Assembly: GCF_905212195.1 (NCBI RefSeq)
Contig: NZ_CAJMDQ010000002.1
Location: 1-60,704, forward strand
Direction of reading: 5' to 3'
Length of the DNA stretch: 60,704 nt
Source of the DNA: an uncultured Anaerotignum sp.
GTDB taxonomy: Bacteria; Bacillota; Clostridia; Lachnospirales; Anaerotignaceae
Part shown: positions 52,531 to 60,589 of the stretch, one piece after another
Layout of the letters: the number at the start of each line of letters is the position of its first letter
Numbering within the stretch: position 1 is the first letter of the stretch
Notes under the pieces: generated by a model
The model's input: only the letters and a program-made list of their open reading frames with translations
Databases searched by the model: none
What the model was told of the DNA's origin: nothing
Translations under genes and position numbers: made by a program

Positions 52531-52807
52531 ACTGCATCACCCAAAAAGCAAGTATCAGCACCAGCAGAGCAAGAAGGGCAATTTTCCCCAAAAGCCGTCG
52601 CAGGCGATATTGTCTGTACAGCTTTCTATGGAAGGCTTCGCCTCGTACAAAATTAGCCGTGGTGGAATCTTCCAGACCAAGTTCTTCCAGATATTCTTTG
52701 CGCATACGGCGCAGTTCAGCTCTGCCGTATATTTTTTCATAATACCACTGATAAGGGCAGTAGGTATATTTGTTCAGTTCATGTGCGGAAAGGGTTTCCT
52801 TTGCCAT
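52517..52807 (-). CDS. Membrane-anchored N-terminal half of a Cas4/RecB-like nuclease
   Basis: 96 residues: the Cas4-like start SAHELNKYTYCPYQWYYEKIY with Cys17, then RGEAFHRKLY with His60 (the GxxxH motif), and a C-terminal helix (about 72-93). On its own it lacks the PD-(D/E)XK acid residues, which are in the next gene. The two frames are offset by one base, so a single-base change would fuse them. Both halves end or begin with a membrane helix at the junction. No CRISPR genes are nearby. Confidence 0.8.
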   Translation of the reverse strand: MAKETLSAHELNKYTYCPYQWYYEKIYGRAELRRMRKEYLEELGLEDSTTANFVRGEAFHRKLYRQYRLRRLLGKIALLALLVLILAFWVMQYVHT

Positions 52808-52819
52808 GGTTCCACCTGC

Positions 52820-53764
52820 TTATTCGAAGTCGGAACGGCTCAGGTTGCGCTGAAGCATGCGGTTGTAGCCAGCCCAGTGTCCTTGTGTGCTGTCTGCCGC
52901 AAGGGCTTCTTCAATCATTTTTGTTTTGGCATCCAGATTATCTGCACAGTGGAGCAGGAAAGCTTCCGGTGTGGAAGGCAGTTTGGGAGAGCCATATTCG
53001 TATTCCCCATGGTGGGACAGCATGCAGTGCTTCATAAGGGATTCCAAACGTTTGGGGAAACCATCAATTTTGGCAGCAGCATCCCGAATCAGTTCAGAAC
53101 CAAGAATCAAATGGCCCAGAAGCTGACCGTCGTCGGTGTAGTCATTGGTAGGAAAGTCGGAGAGTTCCAGCACTTTGCCGACGTCATGGAGCATAGCGGA
53201 TGCCACAAGAATGTCGCGGTTTACGTAGTTATAACGAGGTGCCAGAAAATCACAAAGCTGTGTGACAGACAATGTGTGTTCCACCAGACCGCCGCGGAAG
53301 CTGTGGTGCATGGCTTTTGCTGCGGAATGATATTTGAATTCCTTACTGATGACAGGATGACGCAGGAAGATTTCTTCCAGCAGTTTTTTCAGATAAGGAT
53401 TTTTCATGGTTTTGATATAGCCCATGAGCTGATCGTACATTTCGTCGATGTTTTTGTCGGTGCTGGGTACAAAATCCGCAGGATCGTATTCCCCTTCGCG
53501 ACTGCGGCGGATGCGTTTGACATTCAGCTGCAGTTCGTTGTTGAATGTGGTGACAAAAGCATCTACTTTGATAAAGTCGTTTTCCTGAAAGCTCTGGATG
53601 TCGTTGTTCAGATCCCAGACTTTGGCGTCTACCATACCGGTTTTATCCTGCAGTTTCAAAGACAGATAATTTTTGCCATTGCGGCTTTTCATAGTCTGTC
53701 TGCTCTTGCACAGATAATGTTCGATGATGTTTTCACCTTCGTGCAATTCATTGATATATTTCAT
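52820..53764 (-). CDS. yhaM: 3'-5' exoribonuclease YhaM
   Basis: 314 residues. An N-terminal OB fold (MKSRNGKNYLSLKLQDKTG, to about 110) is followed by a HD-type metal-dependent domain: HHSFRGGLVEHTLSV, LHDVGKV and HCMLSHHGEYEYGSP. This layout is that of YhaM/CbfA, which trims RNA and DNA ends with Mn2+. It heads a four-gene minus-strand unit with the two nuclease halves and the rRNA methyltransferase. Confidence 0.9.
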   Translation of the reverse strand: MKYINELHEGENIIEHYLCKSRQTMKSRNGKNYLSLKLQDKTGMVDAKVWDLNNDIQSFQENDFIKVDAFVTTFNNELQLNVKRIRRSREGEYDPADFVPSTDKNIDEMYDQLMGYIKTMKNPYLKKLLEEIFLRHPVISKEFKYHSAAKAMHHSFRGGLVEHTLSVTQLCDFLAPRYNYVNRDILVASAMLHDVGKVLELSDFPTNDYTDDGQLLGHLILGSELIRDAAAKIDGFPKRLESLMKHCMLSHHGEYEYGSPKLPSTPEAFLLHCADNLDAKTKMIEEALAADSTQGHWAGYNRMLQRNLSRSDFE

Positions 53765-53959
53765 AAATGTCCTCTCTTTCTATCTCATTCCTAATCTCTT
53801 ATTATAAAAGAAAACAGACAAAATTACCAGCTTTCCAAAAGTTTTTTCAAATTGGGAACGAAAGGGTAGTTTTTGCGTCTAAAATGTTAAAAAACCGTAA
53901 CGGCAAAGAACGGGAAAATATGGTATGATGGAAAAAAGAGATGGTAAGGAGGAATGAAC

Positions 53960-55120
53960 ATGAAACAGAAAAAAGTATTTTGTGCAGGGCTTGCGGCGGC
54001 AATGCTCATGGGATTGGTTCCCCAGACAGCTCTGGCGGCGGAAAACGATATTTTAGACTATGATTTCCGCACATATGATACAGACGTCAGCGGTGACGGC
54101 TGGGACTGGGATGCAGATGGCAGAATTTTGTCCATTGATGGATTGTATGTCAATGCAGATGAAAGCAATACCAATGGCAGAGAAGCTGCCATCTGTCTGC
54201 CAGAGGACAGCATTCTCTATCTGGATGGGGACAGTGAAATCAATGTGGATGGACATGGTCTGCATGCCATTTACGCAGAGGGGGATTTGACTGTAAAAGG
54301 CAATGACGATTTGGTGGTAAGAACCACAAGCGCTTCTTCCAGCGTGATTTATGTATACCGTGGCGACATCAATCTGGAAGACAATGTTTTTCTGGAAGTT
54401 TATCCCGAAGGTCATGTGCTGTATGTGGATGAAGCCAGAGGCAGTGACGGCGTTGTAAATATTTATGATAAGGCAAAAGTAGAAGTTCACGACCCTTATG
54501 ACGATAACTTCTATATGATGGATACAGATGAACTGGTAAAAGTCACATACCGTTCTCCCGCAAAACCCACAGACGAATGGCTGAATTTCAGCGAAAAATA
54601 CGATAAGGATTACGAAACCATTACATTCTACAGAAAAACCGTTGTAGATCAGCCGGAAGAACCGGAAGAAACTCCGGAGGAACCAGAGGATAAACCCGAA
54701 GAAACACCGGCAGAAACCCACGTTTTCCAGATCAAAATCGGGGAAACATATCTGGTGAAAGACGATGAGGAACGTATCGCGCTGGATGCACCTGCATATC
54801 TTTCCGAAGATGGATACACCATGCTGCCTTTACGGGCACTGCTGAATGTTTCCAAAGATGGCGTGCAAATCGACTGGAATCAGAAAGACAAAATTGCAAC
54901 CATTACTTATGACGATACCACAGTTGTGATTCCTGTAGAAGGAACAGACAAAACCGTTACCATCAATGGGGAAGAAACAACACTGGTAACTGCACCTCAG
55001 ACAGTAAATGATCGTGCGTTTCTTTCTCTGCGTGACTGGTGTACTGTGACAGGTATGTCCACAGATGCACTTCAGTGGGATAGTGCAACAAAAACAGTGA
55101 CTATGACAGTGGAAAAATGA
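53960..55120 (+). CDS. Secreted protein with copper-amine-oxidase-N-like domain
   Basis: 386 residues. A signal peptide ends near LVPQTALAA. A repetitive Asp-rich region (about 30-190) looks like short beta-helix turns (INVDGHGLHAIYAEGDLTVKG). A Pro/Glu linker (EEPEETPEEPEDKPEE) leads to a CuAO_N1 domain (TMLPLRALLNVSKDGVQIDW to the end). Such domains occur in clostridial wall-associated proteins. The ATG at 53960 has AGGAGG 7 bases before it; the ATG at 53954 is too close. Confidence 0.82.
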   Translation: MKQKKVFCAGLAAAMLMGLVPQTALAAENDILDYDFRTYDTDVSGDGWDWDADGRILSIDGLYVNADESNTNGREAAICLPEDSILYLDGDSEINVDGHGLHAIYAEGDLTVKGNDDLVVRTTSASSSVIYVYRGDINLEDNVFLEVYPEGHVLYVDEARGSDGVVNIYDKAKVEVHDPYDDNFYMMDTDELVKVTYRSPAKPTDEWLNFSEKYDKDYETITFYRKTVVDQPEEPEETPEEPEDKPEETPAETHVFQIKIGETYLVKDDEERIALDAPAYLSEDGYTMLPLRALLNVSKDGVQIDWNQKDKIATITYDDTTVVIPVEGTDKTVTINGEETTLVTAPQTVNDRAFLSLRDWCTVTGMSTDALQWDSATKTVTMTVEK

Positions 55121-55145
55121 TTTTTTCGATGAAATAAAAAGATAG

Positions 55146-55176
55146 AAAAAAGGAAGGTTTTAAAACCTTCCTTTTT
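55146..55176. terminator. Bidirectional terminator
   Basis: AAAAAGGAAGGTTT and AAACCTTCCTTTTT pair, between the secreted-protein gene (+) and trpB2 (-). Confidence 0.92.
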
Positions 55177-55187
55177 GTGTATGAAAA

Positions 55188-56573
55188 TTAAAATTCATTT
55201 CCGGGGAAACGGGGAATGCCATCGAATCCCTGTTTCAGGTCTTCATCTGTGGGGATATAGTCTGTCATGGTGCCATTGTTGAATTTTTCATAAGCAAACA
55301 TATCGAAATATCCGGTACCTGTCAGTCCAAAGACGATGGTTTTTTCTTCGCCGGTTTCTTTGCATTTTTTCGCTTCTTCCATTGCTACATAAATGGCATG
55401 GGCACTTTCAGGAGCAGGCAGGATGCCTTCCACCCGAGCGAATTCCGTGGCAGCAGCAAAAACGGCTGTCTGTTCCACAGAACGTGCTTCCATAAGTCCA
55501 TCATGGTAAAGCTGAGAAAGAATAGAGCTCATACCATGATACCGCAGACCGCCTGCGTGGTTAGCAGAGGGAATGAAGTTGCTGCCAAGGGTATACATTT
55601 TCTGGAGTGGTGTTACCATACCGGTGTCGCAGTAATCATAAGCGAATTTCCCTCTGGTAAGGCTGGGGCAGGAAGCAGGCTCTACAGCGATGATCTGATA
55701 ATCCCGTTCGCCTCTGAGTTTTTCGCCCATGAAAGGAGAAATCAGACCGCCCAGATTGGAGCCGCCGCCGGCACAGCCGATGATCATATCCGCTTTCACG
55801 CCGTATTTATCCAAAGCGGCTTTGGTTTCCAGACCGATGATGGTCTGATGAAGCAATACCTGATTGAGAACGCTGCCCAGCACATAACGATAGCCATCCT
55901 GTTTGGCAGCCATTTCTACGGCTTCAGAGATGGCACAGCCCAGACTACCGGATGTACCCGGATGCTCTGCAAGGATTTTTCTGCCGATTTCTGTTTCCAT
56001 GGAAGGGGAAGGCGTTACTGCCGCGCCATAAGTACGCATCACTTCACGGCGGAAAGGCTTCTGCTCGTAGGAGCATTTTACCATATAAACCTGACAGTCC
56101 AAACCGAAGTAAGCACATGCCATGGACAGGGCTGTACCCCATTGTCCGGCACCGGTTTCTGTGGTGACGCCTTTGAGTCCCTGTTCCTTTGCGTAATAAG
56201 CCTGTGCAATGGCGGAATTGAGTTTATGGCTGCCGCTGGTGTTGTTGCCTTCAAATTTATAGTAGATTTTTGCGGGAGTCTGCAATTTTTCTTCCAGACA
56301 ATAGGCACGCACCAGAGGTGCAGGACGGTACATTTTATAGAACTTCAAAATGGGTTCGGGAATATCAATGTAAGGGGTATCGTTGTCTAATTCCTGTTTT
56401 ACCAGTTCTTCGCAGAATACCTGACTGAGTTCTTCTGCGGTCATGGGTTTCAGTGTACTGGGATTGAGCAGGGGAGCGGGTTTGTTTTTCATGTCTGCCC
56501 GCAGATTGTACCACTGTTTCGGCATTTCCTGTTCGTCTAAATAAATTTTGTAAGGGATTTCTTTTGTGTTCAT
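55188..56573 (-). CDS. trpB2: Tryptophan synthase beta chain, type 2 (TrpB2)
   Basis: 461 residues of the longer TrpB2 family. The PLP Lys is in NTSGSHKLNSA, the substrate-binding region in ETGAGQWGTALS, the phosphate loop in GCAGGGSNLGG, and the C-terminal GLTGTGYFDM is typical. TrpB2 can use free indole plus serine, and no trpA is nearby. AAAGGAG lies upstream of the ATG at 56573. The Trp T-box before it shows that tryptophan starvation controls it. Confidence 0.94.
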   Translation of the reverse strand: MNTKEIPYKIYLDEQEMPKQWYNLRADMKNKPAPLLNPSTLKPMTAEELSQVFCEELVKQELDNDTPYIDIPEPILKFYKMYRPAPLVRAYCLEEKLQTPAKIYYKFEGNNTSGSHKLNSAIAQAYYAKEQGLKGVTTETGAGQWGTALSMACAYFGLDCQVYMVKCSYEQKPFRREVMRTYGAAVTPSPSMETEIGRKILAEHPGTSGSLGCAISEAVEMAAKQDGYRYVLGSVLNQVLLHQTIIGLETKAALDKYGVKADMIIGCAGGGSNLGGLISPFMGEKLRGERDYQIIAVEPASCPSLTRGKFAYDYCDTGMVTPLQKMYTLGSNFIPSANHAGGLRYHGMSSILSQLYHDGLMEARSVEQTAVFAAATEFARVEGILPAPESAHAIYVAMEEAKKCKETGEEKTIVFGLTGTGYFDMFAYEKFNNGTMTDYIPTDEDLKQGFDGIPRFPGNEF

Positions 56574-56609
56574 GGTGCATGCTCCTTTCTTTGGTTGATT
56601 TTGATTTAT

Positions 56610-56880
56610 AAAAAAACGCCTGTCCCTGACGAAATCGTCAAAGGGACAGGCGTAAAATCCTGCGGTGCCACCCTGATTGGCAGAAAATCTGCCCACTCAT
56701 GCATACGATCATATGCGTCTTTTGTTAACGAAGGAAGTTCTCCGGCGCACCTACTATTTTCGGTTTGCCCTCAAGAGCCCATTCCCTCATCCCACTGCTG
56801 CTGTGCTCTCACCATCCACAGCTCTCTGGAAACAGCTTCCGGAAAAGGTACTTACACTCTTTCTGCGGTTTCTGCTTTTC
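56610..56880 (-). promoter_or_regulatory. Tryptophan T-box leader of trpB2
   Basis: On the minus strand, the T-box core AGGGTGGCACCGCAGG (56675-56660) is followed by a strong terminator (CGCCTGTCCCT/AGGGACAGGCG plus T7, 56610-56652). In stem I, AAGAGTGTAAGTACC faces GGGAA-TGG-GCTCTT, so the specifier is TGG (56781-56779), which is Trp. Uncharged tRNA-Trp should permit read-through. Confidence 0.94.
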
Positions 56881-56884
56881 AAAA

Positions 56885-56914
56885 GTTATACCATGTCGGG
56901 AGGACATTTGTCAA
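56885..56914 (-). promoter_or_regulatory. Promoter of the trpB2 leader
   Basis: On the minus strand, TTGACA (56909-56914) and TATAAC (56885-56890), with an 18-base spacer. Confidence 0.75.
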
Positions 56915-56949
56915 TACAAAATTTGAAAAATGTTCTTTTTTTCTGTATA

Positions 56950-59667
56950 TTACAGCAGTTCGCCGTATTTGCGGATATACAGTTTTTTCATGATGGTTGC
57001 CAATGTTACATAAGCAACGATGATGCCTGCCAGCCATGTGAAGTATACGGGAGGCAGTGCTGCCAGACCGATATGTGCGCCGAAGGGCAGGAAAGGAATG
57101 GCTGTCAGTACGGCAATGCCTGTGAATGTCAGCAGTACAACGGGAACAGAAGCACGGCTGCGCAGGAAGGGCAGTTTGGGTGTGCGGATCATGTGAATAA
57201 CCAGAGTCTGGCTCCACATGGATTCTACAAACCAGCCTGCCTGGAACAGTGCGATGAACATTGTCTGGGATGCAGGGTCAAGGCTATGGAAGGAACCGCC
57301 GCATACTGCAGGACAGATTACGAAGTACATTACCAGATAAGTTACGATGTCAAATACGGAGCTGGTAGGCCCAATCCACAGCATGAATTTGCTGACGGAA
57401 GAAGCGTCCCATTTCCGGGGTTCTTTCAAAAATTCTGCGTCTACGTTGTCCCAAGGAATTGCAGTGCAGGAGATATCGTAGATCAGATTCAGCAGAATCA
57501 GATGGATGGAAGCCATAGGCAGGAAAGGCAGGAATGCAGATGCTGCCAATACGGAGAACATGTTCCCGAAGTTGGAGGAAGCTGTCATTTTGATGTATTT
57601 GATCATGTTTGCATAAGTTTTTCTGCCTTCGATGATGCCCTGTTCCAGTACCATCAGGTCTTTTTCCAGCAAAATAACATTTGCGGATTCTTTTGCGATG
57701 TCTACGGCAGTATCTACGGAGATACCTACGTCGGATGCTTTCATGGCAGCGGCGTCGTTGATGCCGTCACCCATGTAGCCAACGCTGTGACCGTTTTCAC
57801 GGAGCAGTGTTACCACTCTTGCTTTCTGCAGAGGAGAAAGTTTTGCGAAAATGGTGGTGTTTTCTGCTGCTTTTGCCAGTTCTGTGTCTGTCATATCGTC
57901 CAGCTGGTCACCAGTCAGGATGCGGTCTACGGACAGACCTACCTGTTTGCAGATATATTTTGTTACTTTTTCATTGTCACCTGTAAGGATTTTTACAGCC
58001 ACACCGTATTCCTGCAGTGCTTTGACTGCGGCAGCAGTGGTTTCTTTGGGAGGGTCAAGGAATGCCAGATATCCAATGAGAACCATGTTGTTTTCATCTG
58101 CTACGGAGAATGCGCCAACAGGAGAGGGATTTGTTTTCTGGGAAATGCCCAGTACACGCATACCGTTGTTGTTCAGGTCATTGACTTTTGCCAGAACCAT
58201 TTTTTTCATTTCGTCTGTCAGTTCTACCACTTCACCATGGTATTCTACGAATGTGGAGATAGACAGCATTTCTTCGATGGCACCTTTTGTGATCATCTGT
58301 GTTTTGCCTTTTTTATCTGCAACCACGATGCTCATGCGGCGGCGTTCAAAGTCGAAGGGAATTTCATCTACTTTTGTATAGTTGTTTTCCAGTACAGCAA
58401 AAGCAGGTGTTCTTTCGATGAGTGCGTGAGTACGTTCGATGATGGCTTTATCCATAAGGTTTTTCAGCCCTGTCTGGTAGTAGCTGTTCAGGAAAGCGTG
58501 ACGCAGGATGCGGTCATCTTCTTCACCCATAACATTCAGGTGATATTCCAGAGCTACTTTGTCTTTTGTCAGTGTGCCGGTTTTGTCTGTGCACAGAACG
58601 TCAATGGAACCCAGGTTCTGGATGGCGTTCAGATCTTTGATGATTACTTTCTGACGGCTCATGGCAACGGCGCCTTTTGCCAGACAGGTGGTAACGATCA
58701 TAGGGAGCATTTCCGGTGTCAGACCAACAGCAATGGAAATGGCAAAGAGGGCTGCGTTGAGCCAGTCCCCTTTGGCAAAGCCATTCAGGAACAGTACGAT
58801 GGGCACCATGATGAGCATGAAGCGGATCAGTACCCAGGAAACAGAGTTTACGCCTTTTTCAAAAGAAGTTTTTGCAGGTTTTTCGGACAGATGTTTTGCC
58901 ATGTCGCCCAGCATGGTGTCGTTGCCGGTTGCGATAACAACGCCGGTTGCGCTGCCGCTGATAACGTTGCTGCCCATGAAAGCCAGGTTGGATGCTTCTG
59001 TGATAGCACCTGTGATTTTCTGTTTCTGAGGAAGTTTTTCCACAGGTTCACTTTCGCCTGTCAGAGCAGACTGGCTGATGAACAGGTCTTTTGCTGTTAC
59101 GATGCGCAGATCTGCAGGAATCATGTCGCCGGCGGACAGGGTAACGATGTCGCCTACAACGATTTCATCCATGGGGATTTCCTGTGTGCCGTGATGTTTT
59201 CTGGTAACGGCTGCTGTTGTGTGAATCATAGCAGACAGCTTTGCTGCCGCATTGCCGCTGCGTGTTTCCTGTACAAAACGCAGGATACCGGATACCAGTA
59301 CCATAACAGTGATGATGATAACGGTTGTGGCATCTTTTTCACCAGGAGCTGCCCAGATGATTTCTGTGCAGGCGGAAACGATTGCCAGAACAAATAAGAT
59401 TGCAGTAAAAGGATTGATGAATGCGTTGCAAAGTCTTTTGAAAAGAGATTCTTTTTTACCATATGTTACATTGTTGTCACCATGGAGTTCCCGCAGCTGT
59501 TCCACTTGTTCGTCTGCCAGACCTTCCTGAGAAGTGCTCAGGGCAGCGAATACATTTTTTCTGGAATTTTCTGCGGCAAATTTCAGTCTGTCATTGATCT
59601 GATCGCGGCGAACCATGTCTGCTGCGATTTTTGTTTTGAGGATTCTTTCTTTCAATGTTTTTTTCAT
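56950..59667 (-). CDS. mgtA: Magnesium-translocating P-type ATPase (MgtA)
   Basis: 905 residues of the P3B (MgtA/MgtB) type. Cation-ATPase motifs: LTGESEPVEK (dephosphorylation), DKTGTLTKDK (phosphorylated Asp), TGDNEKVTKYIC, and GDGINDAAAMK. About ten membrane helices are seen, with six in the C-terminal half. It imports Mg2+ under limitation. The start is supported by GGAGG 9 bases upstream. The ~690-base leader with an M-box and two short ORFs controls it. Confidence 0.96.
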   Translation of the reverse strand: MKKTLKERILKTKIAADMVRRDQINDRLKFAAENSRKNVFAALSTSQEGLADEQVEQLRELHGDNNVTYGKKESLFKRLCNAFINPFTAILFVLAIVSACTEIIWAAPGEKDATTVIIITVMVLVSGILRFVQETRSGNAAAKLSAMIHTTAAVTRKHHGTQEIPMDEIVVGDIVTLSAGDMIPADLRIVTAKDLFISQSALTGESEPVEKLPQKQKITGAITEASNLAFMGSNVISGSATGVVIATGNDTMLGDMAKHLSEKPAKTSFEKGVNSVSWVLIRFMLIMVPIVLFLNGFAKGDWLNAALFAISIAVGLTPEMLPMIVTTCLAKGAVAMSRQKVIIKDLNAIQNLGSIDVLCTDKTGTLTKDKVALEYHLNVMGEEDDRILRHAFLNSYYQTGLKNLMDKAIIERTHALIERTPAFAVLENNYTKVDEIPFDFERRRMSIVVADKKGKTQMITKGAIEEMLSISTFVEYHGEVVELTDEMKKMVLAKVNDLNNNGMRVLGISQKTNPSPVGAFSVADENNMVLIGYLAFLDPPKETTAAAVKALQEYGVAVKILTGDNEKVTKYICKQVGLSVDRILTGDQLDDMTDTELAKAAENTTIFAKLSPLQKARVVTLLRENGHSVGYMGDGINDAAAMKASDVGISVDTAVDIAKESANVILLEKDLMVLEQGIIEGRKTYANMIKYIKMTASSNFGNMFSVLAASAFLPFLPMASIHLILLNLIYDISCTAIPWDNVDAEFLKEPRKWDASSVSKFMLWIGPTSSVFDIVTYLVMYFVICPAVCGGSFHSLDPASQTMFIALFQAGWFVESMWSQTLVIHMIRTPKLPFLRSRASVPVVLLTFTGIAVLTAIPFLPFGAHIGLAALPPVYFTWLAGIIVAYVTLATIMKKLYIRKYGELL

Positions 59668-59737
59668 AGGTCCGTACCTCCATATTCTTAGATTTTTGTG
59701 GTTTTGGATTGTACAGACAAAAACAGAGAACGATGAT

Positions 59738-59824
59738 TCAGAGCGGAAGCATGTCCGCAGGAGGACGTTCCTCGCTTTGCCTTCGTTCTGTTGTCTTTGT
59801 ACTGCTACTACCTTCTGCGTCCAT
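59738..59824 (-). CDS. Leader small ORF 2 before mgtA
   Basis: 28 codons, starting MDAEGSSSTKTTERRQ and ending SEERPPADMLPL. GAGGTGAG lies 5 bases before its ATG. The start block (AAAAAAG, GAGGTGAG, ATGGACGCAG) is nearly the same as that of small ORF 1 at 60117. The acidic pair and Pro-Pro near the end recall the acidic/proline leader peptides of enterobacterial mgtA. It lies 70 bases before mgtA. Confidence 0.6.
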   Translation of the reverse strand: MDAEGSSSTKTTERRQSEERPPADMLPL

Positions 59825-59860
59825 GCTTCTCACCTCGCTTTTTTGATTGGAATGCTCTAT

Positions 59861-59977
59861 AAAAACCCTGAAATCAGGGGGATTTTCCCGAAAAAAGGGC
59901 GCAAAAAAAACACCGCATGAAAACTATGTTTTCAAAATTTTCAAACAGCCCAATAAAAGGGCAGCGGAAAAGCGGTG
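59861..59977 (-). terminator. Candidate secondary attenuators in the mgtA leader
   Basis: On the minus strand, CACCGC (59977-59972) and GCGGTG (59916-59911) close a branched structure followed by T8. A second small hairpin, CCCTG/CAGGG (59879-59866), is followed by T5. Both lie between small ORFs 1 and 2. Confidence 0.5.
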
Positions 59978-60015
59978 CAATGCCAATTTTTCGGTCTTAT
60001 ATTTTCAGAAAGAAA

Positions 60016-60117
60016 CTAGATTACGGATACAGATGTCATGCCCATCTGTTCCATAAAACAGTTTGATTGGTTTGCCCGCTGGATGGAGTTATAATTGTCT
60101 GGATGACCTGCGTCCAT
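60016..60117 (-). CDS. Leader small ORF 1 before mgtA
   Basis: 33 codons starting MDAGHPDNYNSIQRANQ and ending MEQMGMTSVSVI. AGAGGTGAG lies 3 bases before the ATG. It begins right after the M-box terminator. The longer frame reaching 60312 would run back through the aptamer and is rejected. No known family. Confidence 0.55.
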   Translation of the reverse strand: MDAGHPDNYNSIQRANQSNCFMEQMGMTSVSVI

Positions 60118-60139
60118 AATCTCACCTCTTTTTTGCATA

Positions 60140-60172
60140 AAAAAATCCGTACAAACTCGAAAGGTTGTACGG
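60140..60172 (-). terminator. Terminator of the M-box riboswitch
   Basis: On the minus strand, CCGTACAA and TTGTACGG pair and are followed by A and seven T. The loop side AACCTTTCGAG is complementary to CTCGAAACGGTT in the end of the aptamer, which gives the expected antiterminator switch. Confidence 0.9.
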
Positions 60173-60187
60173 AAAATCAAATGCCAT

Positions 60188-60350
60188 TTTATAAAAAATG
60201 CAACCGTTTCGAGCTTTAGCTCTGCAGGGCGGTGAAACTGTGTTATGATACACCTTGCGCTCGATGTACCCTGTTCAAACCAGCTGATGGTGTCTCCACC
60301 ATTTCGCGGCAACAGTCCATATCCCTGTAGGAGCCTTACCTACCGAACAC
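60188..60350 (-). promoter_or_regulatory. M-box (ykoK) magnesium riboswitch
   Basis: Read on the minus strand, the M-box elements occur in order: GGTAGGTAAGGCTCCTACA, GGGATATGGACTGTTGCCGC, AAATGGTGGAGACACC, GGTTTGAACAGGG, then GCCCTGCAGAGCTAAAGCTC. These match the conserved blocks of the Mg2+-sensing ykoK aptamer. High Mg2+ should favour the terminator at 60140-60172. Confidence 0.95.
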
Positions 60351-60354
60351 TGTT

Positions 60355-60383
60355 ATCATATCATGGCGTCAAAAAGTTGTCAA
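60355..60383 (-). promoter_or_regulatory. Promoter of the mgtA leader
   Basis: On the minus strand, TTGACA (60378-60383) and TATGAT (60355-60360), spaced by 17 bases, directly before the M-box. Confidence 0.88.
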
Positions 60384-60412
60384 GTTGCGGTTCTTGCCGC
60401 TGGGGGAACACG

Positions 60413-60450
60413 CCCGGGAAGAGCCTTTTTTTGGCTTTGGCTTTCCCGGG
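60413..60450. repeat. Strong GC hairpin between mgtA leader and pncB
   Basis: CCCGGGAA and TTCCCGGG, then AGCC and GGCT, form a stem with one bulged G and a T-rich loop. It has no T run on either side, so it is not a standard terminator. It marks the start of the GC-richer end of the window. Confidence 0.6.
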
Positions 60451-60485
60451 AATCCGCTTCCTTCCCGTAAGGGGCATTTTTTTCC

Positions 60486-60514
60486 TTGCTTCCCTACGGT
60501 TTTGGGATTATAAT
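60486..60514 (+). promoter_or_regulatory. Promoter of pncB
   Basis: TTGCTT (60486-60491) and TATAAT (60509-60514), spaced by 17 bases. Confidence 0.75.
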
Positions 60515-60521
60515 TGTGAGA

Positions 60522-60589
60522 AAACATGCACCACGGGAGTCCGCCGAAGGCTCCGGCGCCCGATTGCGGCGGGAAAGGACGCGTAGACC
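60522..60589 (+). promoter_or_regulatory. GC-rich structured leader of pncB
   Basis: GTCC (near 60539) and GGAC (near 60577) can enclose two or three short GC stems (GCC/GGC, CGCC/GGCG, CCCG/CGGG). The GGAC is next to the weak ribosome site, so pairing could mask it. No known riboswitch is recognised. Confidence 0.4.

Noticed and set aside
56677..59397. A 906-codon open frame on the plus strand opposite mgtA
   Set aside because: It is exactly antisense to a clear P-type ATPase, has a His/Cys/Phe-rich composition with no domain, and begins inside the Trp T-box. Similar long antisense frames lie opposite pcrA, pheT, the helicase, yhaM and the PLP enzyme; they follow from the codon bias of the real genes.
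60016..60312. Extending leader ORF 1 upstream to a 98-codon protein
   Set aside because: The extension would translate the M-box aptamer and its terminator. The good ribosome site is directly before the internal ATG at 60117.
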